From Capnocytophaga felis (lineage in GTDB: Bacteria > Bacteroidota > Bacteroidia > Flavobacteriales > Flavobacteriaceae): a stretch of 64,000 nt of DNA. Shown here in pieces: positions 38,627 through 47,457 of the stretch. Every line of letters begins with the position of its first letter. Within the stretch, counting starts at the first letter, position 1. The stretch lies in assembly GCF_009684755.1 (NCBI RefSeq), contig NZ_BLBC01000003.1:143021-207020 (forward strand). Reading direction: 5' to 3'. The notes beneath the pieces are model-generated. The model had not been told where the DNA came from and searched no databases. It saw only the letters and a program-made list of their open reading frames with translations. The position numbers and the translations under genes were made by a program.

Positions 38627-40087
38627 ATGAGTGTCATTATCCAAGGAGATAGAGATCTTCCTATTGAAGATGTTCCTTCTACTTTAGCGAAGGCTTTGCG
38701 GATTAACTTGAATGAGAATATTTACGGAACTTTTGCCGAGATTGGGGCAGGACAAGAAACCGTGCGGCATTTTTTCAGAGCGGGTGCAGCTTCCGGAACT
38801 ATTGCTAAAGCAATGAGTGCTTACGACAAAGAGGTAAGTAATGCTATCTACGGGATTGAAAAAGACGGCAGGTATGTTACCGAAAGCAGACTAAAAAAGA
38901 TGCTTGATTATGAAATCAAGCTTATAGAGACTCGCTTAACCAGAAAAAATCATCCTAACAAAGTATTTTTTTCGTATGCGAATACCGTAACCACGATTGA
39001 TTTTTCAAAGCGGAAAAAAGGACACGGATGGGTCGGGATACGATTTCAAACACAACCACAAGGCGAGTACAATGAAATTATCATTCATATTCGTTTTCAT
39101 CAAAATGAAGCTCGAGCTCAGCAGGAAACTTTGGGAATTTTGGGAGTAAATTTAATTTATGGAGCTTTTTATAAAACCTCAAAACCTGAAAAGATATTAA
39201 AATATTTATATGACCATATTGACAAAGATTTGATTGAGATTGATATGGTTAATTTCTCCGGTCCTGATTTCAAAGATATTGATAATAGGTTAATTAGCTT
39301 ACAGCTCATCAAAAACGGAATGACGGAAGCAGTAATGTTTGGTCCTGATGGGAAAAATATCCTTCCTGCGGAACAACTTTACAAGAAAAATATTCTTACT
39401 TTGAGAGGTAGTTTCAGACCCGTAACTAAGGTAAATATGGATATGTACCAAAAATCTTTGGAAATGTTTCTCAATGAAAATAAGGTAAATCCGGCACGCA
39501 CTGAGGTTATTTTTGAGATTACACTTTCCAATCTTATCTCCGCAGGGGAATTGAACGAACAAGATTTTATGGACAGAGCCAGATTGTTATGTTCTTTAGG
39601 TCAGAAAGTACTGATTTCCAACTTTAAGGAATACTATCGCGTAGTTGAATACTTTTCAAATTATACCAATTCGCGAATGGGATTGGCAATGGGAGTGAGT
39701 AATTTGATTGCCATCTTTGACGAAAAATATTACCGACATTTAAGCGGTGGTATTTTAGAGGCTTTCGGAAAGTTGTTCTATCGGGATATAAAAATTTACC
39801 TATTTCCGATGAAAGACCCAAACACCGGAGAAATCATCAATAGCGAGAATTTGAAAGTTCATCCTCGTATGAAAGAATTGTACAAGTTTTTTAAATTCAA
39901 CGGAAAAGTTGTAGATATCAAAGATTATGACGAAACGCATCTTAATATCTTTTCAAAAGAAATACTTTCTATGATTGAAAAAGGTGATTCGGGATGGCAA
40001 GAATTACTTCCTGAAGGAGTTGCTGAAATCATTATGAAAAAAGAATTATTCGGATATAACCAAAATATTAAACATAAAAATAAGTAA
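38627..40087 (+). CDS. Conserved 486-aa protein of unknown function
   Basis: 486 aa, soluble, no signal peptide. It has well-ordered segments such as NENIYGTFAEIGAGQETVRHFFRAGAASGTIAKAMSAYDKEVSNAIYG near the start (residues about 28-75) and SNYTNSRMGLAMGVSNL near 345, a composition expected of a cytosolic enzyme. I recognise it as a protein widely conserved in flavobacteria but know no proven function; nucleotidyltransferase-type names have been attached to such proteins, yet I see no HxGH or other nucleotidyltransferase motif. A TATATTTG element lies at 38585-38592. The first YtxH gene starts 4 bp after its stop. Confidence 0.7.
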   Translation: MSVIIQGDRDLPIEDVPSTLAKALRINLNENIYGTFAEIGAGQETVRHFFRAGAASGTIAKAMSAYDKEVSNAIYGIEKDGRYVTESRLKKMLDYEIKLIETRLTRKNHPNKVFFSYANTVTTIDFSKRKKGHGWVGIRFQTQPQGEYNEIIIHIRFHQNEARAQQETLGILGVNLIYGAFYKTSKPEKILKYLYDHIDKDLIEIDMVNFSGPDFKDIDNRLISLQLIKNGMTEAVMFGPDGKNILPAEQLYKKNILTLRGSFRPVTKVNMDMYQKSLEMFLNENKVNPARTEVIFEITLSNLISAGELNEQDFMDRARLLCSLGQKVLISNFKEYYRVVEYFSNYTNSRMGLAMGVSNLIAIFDEKYYRHLSGGILEAFGKLFYRDIKIYLFPMKDPNTGEIINSENLKVHPRMKELYKFFKFNGKVVDIKDYDETHLNIFSKEILSMIEKGDSGWQELLPEGVAEIIMKKELFGYNQNIKHKNK

Positions 40088-40091
40088 CGTT

Positions 40092-40409
40092 ATGACAAAA
40101 ACAGGAAACATTTTATTAGCTTTAGTAACAGGAGTTGCTATCGGGACAGGAGTTGGAATTTTGTTCGCTCCGGATAAAGGAGAAGATACTCGCAGAAAAA
40201 TCAAAAATTCTGTTGATAAAAAAACTTCCAAATTGAAAAAGGAAATGGACAAATTGGCTCGTGAAGTAAAAGGAAAATCTTCTGAAATCAAAGGTTCATT
40301 GGAGGAAAACATCGAAAGTTTGTTGGCTAAATCGGAATACAAAACTGATGAAGTTATCAAACTTTTGGACAAAAAACTAAACGATTTGAAAAAAACGGTT
40401 AAATCCTAA
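40092..40409 (+). CDS. YtxH domain protein, copy 1
   Basis: 105 aa. One N-terminal membrane segment (about 7-26, glycine-rich LLALVTGVAIGTGVGILFAP) is followed by DKGEDTRRKI and a long charged helix likely to form a coiled coil. YtxH proteins are small stress-associated membrane proteins of unknown mechanism. It starts 4 bp after the 486-aa gene. Its 3' half and following spacer are almost identical to copy 2. Confidence 0.9.
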   Translation: MTKTGNILLALVTGVAIGTGVGILFAPDKGEDTRRKIKNSVDKKTSKLKKEMDKLAREVKGKSSEIKGSLEENIESLLAKSEYKTDEVIKLLDKKLNDLKKTVKS

Positions 40410-40474
40410 ATTTGAATTATTAACTTATTGATTTTAAACATTATTAAACTATTTAAATTTAAAAAATTAAAATT

Positions 40475-40792
40475 ATGGCAAAAACAGGAAATGTTTTATT
40501 GGCGTTAGTAACAGGAGTTGTTATCGGAGCTGGAGTTGGTATTTTATTTGCTCCAAACAAAGGAGAAGACACTCGCCAAAAAATTAAAGATTCAGTTGAT
40601 TCAAAAACTTCCAAACTGAAAAAGAAAATGGATAAATTGGCTCGTGAAGTAAAAGGAAAATCTTCTGAAATCAAAGGTTCATTGGAGGAAAACATCGAAA
40701 GTTTGTTGGCTAAATCGGAATACAAAACTGATGAAGTTATTAAACTTTTGGATAAAAAACTAAACGATTTGAAAAAAACGGTTAAATCCTAA
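40475..40792 (+). CDS. YtxH domain protein, copy 2
   Basis: 105 aa, same layout as copy 1: membrane segment about 7-26, then NKGEDTRQKI and a charged helix. Residues from about 52 to the end are the same as copy 1, while the N-terminal part (GNVLLALVTG, IGAGVGILFAP) is the copy 3 form, so it is a mosaic of its neighbours. Two or three synonymous changes separate it from copy 1 in the 3' half. Confidence 0.9.
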   Translation: MAKTGNVLLALVTGVVIGAGVGILFAPNKGEDTRQKIKDSVDSKTSKLKKKMDKLAREVKGKSSEIKGSLEENIESLLAKSEYKTDEVIKLLDKKLNDLKKTVKS

Positions 40793-40857
40793 ATTTGGAT
40801 TATTAACTTATTGATTTTAAACATTATTAAACTATTTAAATTTAAAAAATTAAGATT

Positions 40858-41184
40858 ATGGCAAAAACAGGAAATGTTTTATTAGCGTTAGTAACGGGAG
40901 CTGCTATCGGAGCTGGAGTTGGTATCTTATTCGCTCCGGACAAAGGGAAAAATACTCGTAGAAAAATCAAAGATTCTGTTGATGAAACTACATCAAAATT
41001 GAAGCACAAAATAGATGCTTTAAGCCAAGAAGTGAAAGAAAAATCTTCAGAATTTAAAGGTACTTTGGAGGATAAAGTTGAAAATTTGTTATCGAAATCA
41101 AGCCACAAGGCTGAAGACGTTATTACTGTTTTAGAAAAAAAATTAGCTGCTTTGAAAGAAGCAAACGCTAAATTACAGAAATAA
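40858..41184 (+). CDS. YtxH domain protein, copy 3
   Basis: 108 aa with the same membrane segment and APDKGKNTRRKI, but a diverged helical tail (DETTSKLKHKIDALSQEVKE ... KEANAKLQK). It is the most distinct copy in the C-terminal half and could have a separate partner. It precedes a holin-family gene by 137 bp. Confidence 0.88.
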   Translation: MAKTGNVLLALVTGAAIGAGVGILFAPDKGKNTRRKIKDSVDETTSKLKHKIDALSQEVKEKSSEFKGTLEDKVENLLSKSSHKAEDVITVLEKKLAALKEANAKLQK

Positions 41185-41321
41185 TTAATTTTTTCTCACA
41201 ATTTTCACTGATTTTTTGAATGTGTGAGTTTTTGATTATTTCTTAATTCAGAAATATTTATTATTAAATCCGTATTTCTGACCAATTAGTGAAATCTTTG
41301 TGAGAAATAAAATACATATTT

Positions 41322-41696
41322 ATGTCTAAAAACAGTATTAAAGAAAGCTTCAGAGAAATCTCGGCAAGAGCCGGCGAGACCTTAGACTCTAACGTATCAT
41401 ACTATAAGTTATTCGCTTTCAGATTTATAGCAAAATCATCGTATGATTTAATTAATATTTTTTTGTTAGGTCTGGTAAGTTTGCTCGTACTTTTTTTCCT
41501 GTCATTTGCGATGGCGTTTGCTATCGGGAGTTGGTTGAATAGTTTTGCTTTAGGTTTTCTTGCTATGGGAGTTTTTTATTCCTTGGTGGCATTAGTTGCT
41601 TTCCTTTTTAGGAAAAAACTCATAGAAAAACCTTTGCTTGGCAGACTTTCAGAAGCTTATTTTAAATCAGATGACGAAGATGATTACGAAGAATAA
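41322..41696 (+). CDS. Holin-superfamily-III-like membrane protein
   Basis: 124 aa. Two membrane segments (about residues 45-70 and 74-97) lie between a charged N terminus and an acidic C terminus (KSDDEDDYEE). The pattern fits the Phage_holin_3_6-type family often found next to YtxH genes in flavobacteria, where it is chromosomal and not phage-borne. Function is unknown, perhaps envelope stress. The next gene overlaps its 3' end by 17 bases. Confidence 0.82.
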   Translation: MSKNSIKESFREISARAGETLDSNVSYYKLFAFRFIAKSSYDLINIFLLGLVSLLVLFFLSFAMAFAIGSWLNSFALGFLAMGVFYSLVALVAFLFRKKLIEKPLLGRLSEAYFKSDDEDDYEE

Positions 41697-41934
41697 AAAA
41701 TATCAATCATTTGAAGAGATTGAAACTGACCTTAAAATCCTGAAACTAAAAAAACAAATAGATGGATTGTATCTAAAAAATAATGTTTCGGATTTAAAAG
41801 ATAGTCTTTCTGTGAAAAATATTGTTTCAAGTACATTCACAAACATAGGTTTTTCATTTCTGAATCCTAAAACAAGGTGGATGAACCTGATTGTGGATTA
41901 TGCAATATATTTTTTACTAAGAAGAAAAAGATAG
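41680..41934 (+). CDS. DUF6327-like small protein
   Basis: 84 aa counted from the ATG at 41680; a second ATG at 41671 is also possible. It starts MITKNKKYQSFEEIETDLKI, the pattern of the flavobacterial DUF6327 group, and continues with a charged helix and a short hydrophobic end. It overlaps the holin-family gene by 17 bases, so the two are translationally coupled. Role unknown, likely part of the YtxH/holin stress cluster. Confidence 0.75.
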   Translation: MITKNKKYQSFEEIETDLKILKLKKQIDGLYLKNNVSDLKDSLSVKNIVSSTFTNIGFSFLNPKTRWMNLIVDYAIYFLLRRKR

Positions 41935-42041
41935 TAAATAATAACTTTAAAAATAATAATTTGGTGGTTTGAAAATGAAATATTTTTCAAATCATCAAAT
42001 TTTCTGTATTATAAACAACGTCTAATTTTTCAATTCAAATA

Positions 42042-43325
42042 ATGAAGCGAAGCCTCATAAAAAATCTGGATTGGTTATCCATTTTGTGCTATTTACTCTT
42101 GGTTTGTATTGGTTGGGTTGCCATTTTTTCAACAACTTACAATGAGATTAATACTACATCTCTTTTTGACATCAATCAGTTCTATGGCAAACAATTCCTT
42201 TTTATAGGACTTAGTTTTCTGCTGATTATCTTCATCTTAGCAATTGACCCGAAATTCTACGAAAATTTTTCGATAGTTTTTTATATCGTCAGTCTTGTAA
42301 TACTTGCAGGTTTGTTCGTATTTGGAAAAGAAACCAACGGTGCAAAATCGTGGTATGCCATAGGTTCCGTAACAATTCAGCCAAGTGAATTTGCCAAAGT
42401 AGCCACAGCCTTATTTTTTTCCAAATATTTAAGTGATATTCACACCGATATAAGGCAAACTAAGGACTTATTCCGAGCATTATTCATACTAATTTTACCC
42501 GCTGTGCTAATTTTACTACAACCTGACGTTGGTAGTTTACTGGTTTTCTTTTCGTTAGTCTTTGTTTTGTATCGCGAGGGAATGCCTTCTTACCTGCTTT
42601 TTTATCTAAGTATTACGGCTTTAATTTTTGTTGCTACACTTAAATTCGGAAGTATTTTTGTTATCATTGCGTCTGGGTTATCAATTTGGCTTTATGCTTT
42701 TTGGCATAAAAAACGCACTAACAGAATCCCTTTTCAAAATATATTTATCTTATCATTAATATGTTTAACAACCTCATTATCAACAAAACCTATTTTTGAT
42801 AACGTACTGAAACAACACCATCGAAATAGATTGAGCTTGTGGCTACGTTTAGAGCAAGACCCACAGAAAATCAGTCAAATGCGAAGAGATTTCGGGTATA
42901 ACACTTATATGTCCGAATCGGCAATTACCTCAGGAGGAATTTTCGGAAAAGGATTTCTGGAAGGAACTCGAACCAAAGGAAGTTTTGTTCCCGAGCAACA
43001 TACTGACTACATTTTCACCACTTTAGGAGAAGAATGGGGACTTGTTGGCACTTTAACAGTAATTGTTCTGTTTACCTTTTTGCTCTTACGGCTAATATTT
43101 CTGGCGGAAAGGCAAAAATCAAGTTTTAGCAGAATTTATGGTTATTGTGTAGTTTCCATATTATTTGTCCATTTTTGTGTAAATGTAGGAATGGTTATCG
43201 GGCTAATTCCTACTATTGGCATTCCTCTTCCATTTTTTAGTTATGGTGGTTCGGGCTTATGGGCTTTTACCATTTTACTATTCATTTTTTTACGACTTGA
43301 TGCTAATAGAATTTACAATTGGTAA
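42042..43325 (+). CDS. rodA: Rod-shape-determining peptidoglycan polymerase RodA
   Basis: 427 aa with about ten membrane helices. SEDS-family motifs are present: NGAKSWYAIGSVTIQPSEFAK (about 100-120), LLQPDVGSLLVFF, and the C-terminal IPTIGIPLPFFSYGGSGLWAF. RodA polymerises glycan strands with a class B PBP during elongation. RodA is preferred over FtsW because of the IGIPLPFFSYGG form and the lack of division genes nearby; the choice is inference. Usually mreCD/pbp2 lie close to rodA, and they are not in view here. Confidence 0.92.
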   Translation: MKRSLIKNLDWLSILCYLLLVCIGWVAIFSTTYNEINTTSLFDINQFYGKQFLFIGLSFLLIIFILAIDPKFYENFSIVFYIVSLVILAGLFVFGKETNGAKSWYAIGSVTIQPSEFAKVATALFFSKYLSDIHTDIRQTKDLFRALFILILPAVLILLQPDVGSLLVFFSLVFVLYREGMPSYLLFYLSITALIFVATLKFGSIFVIIASGLSIWLYAFWHKKRTNRIPFQNIFILSLICLTTSLSTKPIFDNVLKQHHRNRLSLWLRLEQDPQKISQMRRDFGYNTYMSESAITSGGIFGKGFLEGTRTKGSFVPEQHTDYIFTTLGEEWGLVGTLTVIVLFTFLLLRLIFLAERQKSSFSRIYGYCVVSILFVHFCVNVGMVIGLIPTIGIPLPFFSYGGSGLWAFTILLFIFLRLDANRIYNW

Positions 43326-43355
43326 AGCAAAAAATTCTTTTTATTTAAATAAAAA

Positions 43356-43396
43356 ACACACAGAATATCAAAATATTACTGATATTCTGTGTGTTA
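43356..43396. terminator. Strong bidirectional terminator between rodA and the NtrC-like gene
   Basis: Perfect 15-bp stem: ACACACAGAATATCA at 43356-43370 with TGATATTCTGTGTGT at 43380-43394, flanked by an A run on the left and AT-rich sequence on the right. The two genes converge here. Confidence 0.9.
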
Positions 43397-43433
43397 TAAA
43401 TAATTACATTAATTGTTAAAAAATAACTTCCAT

Positions 43434-44597
43434 TTATTTTCCGGCAAAACTTTTGACGTCATCTTCCGAAATTTCCTTGCCTCCAAGAATTATCAAACGT
43501 TCTATCACATTGCGAAGTTCGCGAATATTTCCTGTCCAATCCTGTTTTTGCAATAATTCAATCGCTTTTTTATCGAATTTTTTAGGCGAAATTCCTTGTT
43601 CTTCTGAAATTTTTTTTGAAAAATGAGCTATTAAAAGAGGAATATCGTCACGTCTTTCATTCAAAGAAGGAACTTTGATTAAAATAACAGCAAGCCGATG
43701 ATACAAATCTTCTCGAAAACGTCCTTCAGAGATTTCCTTTTTCAAATCCTTATTAGTAGCAGCAATTACACGGACATCCACATTAATATCCTTGTCGCTT
43801 CCCACACGTGAAATCTTATTTTCCTGCAAGGCTCTCAGCACTTTAGCTTGTGCGGACAAACTCATATCTCCAATTTCATCTAAAAAAATTGTTCCGTTAT
43901 GAGCCGCTTCAAACTTTCCTGCACGGTCCTTAACAGCCGATGTAAACGCTCCTTTTATGTGTCCAAACAACTCACTTTCAATCAATTCAGAAGGGATTGC
44001 CGCACAATTAACCTCCACCATCGGAGCTGTGGCACGTTCACTTTTTTCGTGCAAAGCGTGTGCCACCAATTCTTTACCCGTTCCGTTTGAGCCAGTTATT
44101 AACACGCGTGCCTCCGTAGGAGCTACTTTTTCGATAATTTGGCGAATTTGTTGCAAAGCATCACTCTCACCAATCATTTCGTAATTTTTGTTTATTTTCT
44201 TTTTCAAACGCTTGTTTTCAACAACTAATTCCTTTCTGTCCAATGCATTACGAACTGTGTTTAACAAGCGATTCAAGTCCGGTGGTTTTGAAATGTAATC
44301 ATAAGCTCCTAATTTCATTGTGTTTACGGCAGTTTCTAAATCTCCGTGTCCTGAAATCATCACAAACGGAATTTCCGGTTTAATTTTCTTTGTGGAAGTA
44401 AGTACTTCCATTCCATCTAATTTTGGCATTTTTATATCGCACAAAACCAAATCATAATCTTCCTTTTTGATTTTTTCCAACCCCTCCGCTCCATCGGGAG
44501 CTTCATCTACTTCGTACTCTTTGTTTTCTTCTAACAATATTTTTTTGAGTACTCTTCGGATAGCTGGCTCATCCTCAATGATTAATATTTTAGGCAT
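43434..44597 (-). CDS. Sigma-54-type response regulator without a DNA-binding domain
   Basis: 387 aa: receiver domain 1-120 with phospho-acceptor D54 (LCDIKMPK) and K104, then an AAA+ domain with Walker A GSNGTGKE at 169-176, Walker B GTIFLDEIGDM and the R-finger region. The protein ends soon after the AAA+ lid (ISEDDVKSFAGK), with no Fis-type helix-turn-helix. The sigma-54 contact loop reads GAFTSA at 216-221 where GAFTGA is normal. It may act on RNA polymerase without binding DNA, or not through sigma-54 at all. It is transcribed toward the converging rodA gene; the thioredoxin-like and second regulator genes lie upstream on the same strand. Confidence 0.93.
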   Translation of the reverse strand: MPKILIIEDEPAIRRVLKKILLEENKEYEVDEAPDGAEGLEKIKKEDYDLVLCDIKMPKLDGMEVLTSTKKIKPEIPFVMISGHGDLETAVNTMKLGAYDYISKPPDLNRLLNTVRNALDRKELVVENKRLKKKINKNYEMIGESDALQQIRQIIEKVAPTEARVLITGSNGTGKELVAHALHEKSERATAPMVEVNCAAIPSELIESELFGHIKGAFTSAVKDRAGKFEAAHNGTIFLDEIGDMSLSAQAKVLRALQENKISRVGSDKDINVDVRVIAATNKDLKKEISEGRFREDLYHRLAVILIKVPSLNERRDDIPLLIAHFSKKISEEQGISPKKFDKKAIELLQKQDWTGNIRELRNVIERLIILGGKEISEDDVKSFAGK

Positions 44598-44759
44598 ATT
44601 TTCGTATTATCTATTTTTTGCGAAAGATAAAAAATTTTGAATAAATAAAGAATTAAAACAATAATTTTCTGAATTTTTATCCTTTCAACCGAATCATAAA
44701 AAAAGAAAAGCCCCAGAACAAATCGTTCAAGGGCTATCTAATTAACTATGAAAAAGTAT

Positions 44760-45311
44760 TTATTCTTTAAATGTTCCTTTAAAATTGGTTTGATACTTTT
44801 GAAAATCTGCTTGTGATTTGATGTTTTTAAAATCATCTTTGGCAAATAATTTCAAGAACATTTCTATTTGAGTTGGTGAGAAATACCCCGTAAGTGGCTG
44901 AAGAAATTCACCTTTCTCATCAAAAAATAACATTGTTGGATACGCCTGAATTTGCAAATAATTTGCAAATGGGTGTGATGCATTTCTGCGTTCAGCTCTG
45001 GCAGGGTCATATCCTTTATTTTCAAACTTTTGACCTTTGTAATCTACCACTTCATTGCCTTCTCCATTGAATTTAACCGCATAAAAATTCTCATTGATGT
45101 AATTTGCTACATCCTTATTTTTAAAGGTTTTCTTTTCCAATTGTTGGCAAGGTCCGCACCAAACTGTGTAAACATCTACAAAAATTTTCTTAGGGTTCTT
45201 TTTCTGAGCTGCAATGGCTTCATTAAAAGTCATCCATTTTATTTCTTGAGCAGACAATAAATTTACATTTACCAAAACAAAAGCAGCAATTGCAATAATT
45301 TTCTTCATCAT
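44760..45311 (-). CDS. Secreted thioredoxin-fold protein
   Basis: 183 aa. A signal peptide (residues 1-20, LLSAQ) is followed by a thioredoxin-like domain with the active site YTVWCGPCQQLEKKTF (CXXC at about 51-54) and a downstream cis-Pro region QAYPTMLFF. It belongs to the DUF255/thioredoxin_7-like group that keeps exported proteins reduced or acts in envelope redox. It lies between two sigma-54-type regulator genes, each separated by more than 70 bp, and has its own TATTTTTG element (minus, 45355-45362). Confidence 0.9.
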   Translation of the reverse strand: MMKKIIAIAAFVLVNVNLLSAQEIKWMTFNEAIAAQKKNPKKIFVDVYTVWCGPCQQLEKKTFKNKDVANYINENFYAVKFNGEGNEVVDYKGQKFENKGYDPARAERRNASHPFANYLQIQAYPTMLFFDEKGEFLQPLTGYFSPTQIEMFLKLFAKDDFKNIKSQADFQKYQTNFKGTFKE

Positions 45312-45387
45312 AATTCTAAAAATAGTTTAACAATTTAACATAGCATCTCATCATCAAAAATAATGCCACAAAATTAATTTAGTAAAA

Positions 45388-46752
45388 TTATAAATCTATC
45401 CCATAAGCTTTAAGCTTGTTATAGAGCGTTTTACGAGTTACATTTAATAATTTTGCAGCCTCTGTTTTATTGTTTTGTGACTCTTTTAACGCACTTATGA
45501 TTAGCTCTTTTTCGTTATCTTTAGTTGAAAAAGATATTTTTTCGGCGATAACATTATGTGTTTCTGAAACTATTTCTTCTGGCAAATCATCTTCCGTAAT
45601 GTAATTCCCTTGAGCCAATAATGTAGCTCTTTTTATCACGTTGGAAAGCTCTCGCAAATTTCCGTTCCAAGGATACAAAAGCATTCTTTGTACTGCCTTT
45701 TCAGAAAATCCATAGATTTGTTTACGCAATTTTTGATTTGCAACTTCCAGAAAATGAGAAGCAAAAATCATCAAATCATCTTTGCGTTCCTGTAAAGAAG
45801 GTACTTTTATTGAGAACTCATTCAAACGATGATACAAATCTTCTCGGAATTGCCCTTTTTCAACAGCTGTGAGTAAATCTTCATTGGTTGCCGCCAAAAC
45901 TCTTATATCTACCTCAATTTCTTTAGAACTTCCTATCGGTTTTATCCTTCTTTCTTGTAAAGCTCTCAGTAGTTGTATTTGATTCTCATAACTCAAATTT
46001 CCTACTTCATCCAGAAAAATCGTTCCTCCGTTAGCCTCTTCAAAATGTCCTTTTTTATCGCTAATTGCACCTGTAAATGAACCTTTTATATGTCCAAAAA
46101 ATTCACTCGATGCAATTTCCTTAGGAATGGCTCCGCAATCCACTGCTATGAAAGGCTTGTTGGCTCTTTCACTTTTAAGATGAATTGATTTTGCAACTAC
46201 TTCTTTTCCGGTACCACTTTCCCCTGTGATTAAAACAGACATATCGGTAGGAGCCACCAAGCTGATGAATTCATTCAATTTCTTCGATGCAAGGCTAACA
46301 CCTTCCACAAAAGAAGAATCTTTTTCAGGTAATTTCAATTCTTTCTCCTCTCTTGCCCTTGGTACAGAAGGAGTTATTATTTTTGGAGATTTTGATTTGT
46401 CTGCATTTTTGATTACATTTAGCACGTCTTCTTGTTGAAAAGGCTTTGATATATAATCAAAAGCTCCTAATTTCATTGCTTCAACAGCTGTGGAAACTTC
46501 AGCATACCCCGTCATTACAATTACAGGAATTTCAGGATATGAGGCTTTGATTTCCTTAAGTAAAATAATGCCATCACCATCAGGAAGACGCAAATCCGTG
46601 AAAACCATTTTCGTAAAAGGACTTATTTTTTTCTTGGCTTCTTCCAAAGTACCACACTCTTCCACTCTGTATCCGTTTCGTTCCAAAAAACGAGTTAACA
46701 TTTTTGCAAACGTAATATCATCCTCTACCAAAAGAATAGGATTCATACTCAT
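45388..46752 (-). CDS. Sigma-54-dependent response regulator (NtrC family, complete)
   Basis: 454 aa from the ATG at 46752 (MSMNPILLVEDD); a second ATG at 46746 is also possible. Receiver domain with phospho-acceptor at about D53 (FTDLRLPDG), AAA+ domain with Walker A GESGTGKE at about 177-184 and the loop GSFTGA at about 224-229, and a C-terminal Fis-type helix-turn-helix (NKTEAAKLLNVTRKTLYNKL). It activates sigma-54 promoters in response to a sensor kinase, which is not next to it here. A TATATTTG -7 element lies on the minus strand at 46800-46807. Confidence 0.94.
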   Translation of the reverse strand: MSMNPILLVEDDITFAKMLTRFLERNGYRVEECGTLEEAKKKISPFTKMVFTDLRLPDGDGIILLKEIKASYPEIPVIVMTGYAEVSTAVEAMKLGAFDYISKPFQQEDVLNVIKNADKSKSPKIITPSVPRAREEKELKLPEKDSSFVEGVSLASKKLNEFISLVAPTDMSVLITGESGTGKEVVAKSIHLKSERANKPFIAVDCGAIPKEIASSEFFGHIKGSFTGAISDKKGHFEEANGGTIFLDEVGNLSYENQIQLLRALQERRIKPIGSSKEIEVDIRVLAATNEDLLTAVEKGQFREDLYHRLNEFSIKVPSLQERKDDLMIFASHFLEVANQKLRKQIYGFSEKAVQRMLLYPWNGNLRELSNVIKRATLLAQGNYITEDDLPEEIVSETHNVIAEKISFSTKDNEKELIISALKESQNNKTEAAKLLNVTRKTLYNKLKAYGIDL

Positions 46753-46849
46753 CAATTTATTTTAATGTGAAAAATTTGCTATAAGTTTTTGATTGGAGGC
46801 AAATATACAACTTTCAAAACAAAAAGTATGTTAAAAACGAAAAAGACTT

Positions 46850-46875
46850 TTTCTCACGAAAAAGTCCTTTTTCAC
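46850..46875. terminator. Hairpin, possible bidirectional terminator
   Basis: GACTTTTTC and GAAAAAGTC form a 9-bp stem with loop TCAC and T/A runs on both sides. There is no known gene ending here on either strand. Confidence 0.6.
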
Positions 46876-47242
46876 AATGCATATAAATACTACTACTAAC
46901 TCCAAATTTATTAATACTCAATCATTTAACTATTCAATAATAAAGTAAGTTTTTTTCATAAAATTCTGTCTCAATGACATTTGAATAGTTTAATAAATGA
47001 TTTTTCCTAAAGTAATTGTTTTTTGATAATTTTTGTGTTCAATGAACAATCTCATCTAAACAAATGTTTCTTATAGCAATTTGTAATTTAGTTTTATAAT
47101 TTTTTGTTGTAACTTATTTTGTCATATCAAAGTTACGCTCTCATTATAGAAAATAGCGTGCCATTTTTGAATCAACACAACAAAAACAACACAAGAAACT
47201 GATAATCAAAACAAAACAAAATAATTAATTATCTCAAAAAAA

Positions 47243-47301
47243 TTACACACTGTATAAAAAAGTGTGTAAAATAATCATTTAACGTATAAACTTTACACAC
47301 T
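47243..47301. repeat. TTACACACT cluster, direct and inverted
   Basis: TTACACACT at 47243-47251, AGTGTGTAA at 47261-47269 (inverted, 9-base loop), and TTACACACT again at 47293-47301. It lies 160-215 bases before the guaA start. Confidence 0.75.
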
Positions 47302-47457
47302 TTGGATACACAATTACTTTTTTCAAACTCAAATTTAATATACTTATACAAAAAGCATCTTACAAATAAATGGTCTGATATTACCATAATTCAACATTAA
47401 TTCATAATTTTGCCGATGTTTTTATTCAAGCACAATTAACAGACAACTCATAATTTA

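Larger units (their letters stand above)
40092..41240 (+). repeat. Triple tandem duplication, 383-bp period
   Basis: Three YtxH genes start at 40092, 40475 and 40858, exactly 383 bases apart, with near-identical spacers (attattaacttattgattt and following) between copies 1/2 and 2/3. Copies 1 and 2 share almost the whole 3' half; copy 2 resembles copy 3 in its 5' part. Confidence 0.93.
46756..47457. other. 700-bp gene-free region upstream of guaA
   Basis: No open reading frame of note on either strand. It holds a hairpin at 46853-46874, a TAACTTTG element on the minus strand at 47128-47135, three copies of TTACACACT (one inverted) at 47243-47301, and the guaA -7 element TAATTTTG at 47405-47412. 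A small RNA transcribed leftward from 47128 to the hairpin is possible but unproven. Confidence 0.55.

Noticed and set aside
41322..41696. Prophage remnant because of the holin-like gene
   Set aside because: No phage structural, lysis or integrase gene is nearby; this family occurs with YtxH/DUF6327 in ordinary chromosomes.
45388..46752. Two-component operon with sensor kinase
   Set aside because: No histidine kinase gene (H-box, N-box) is seen near either regulator.
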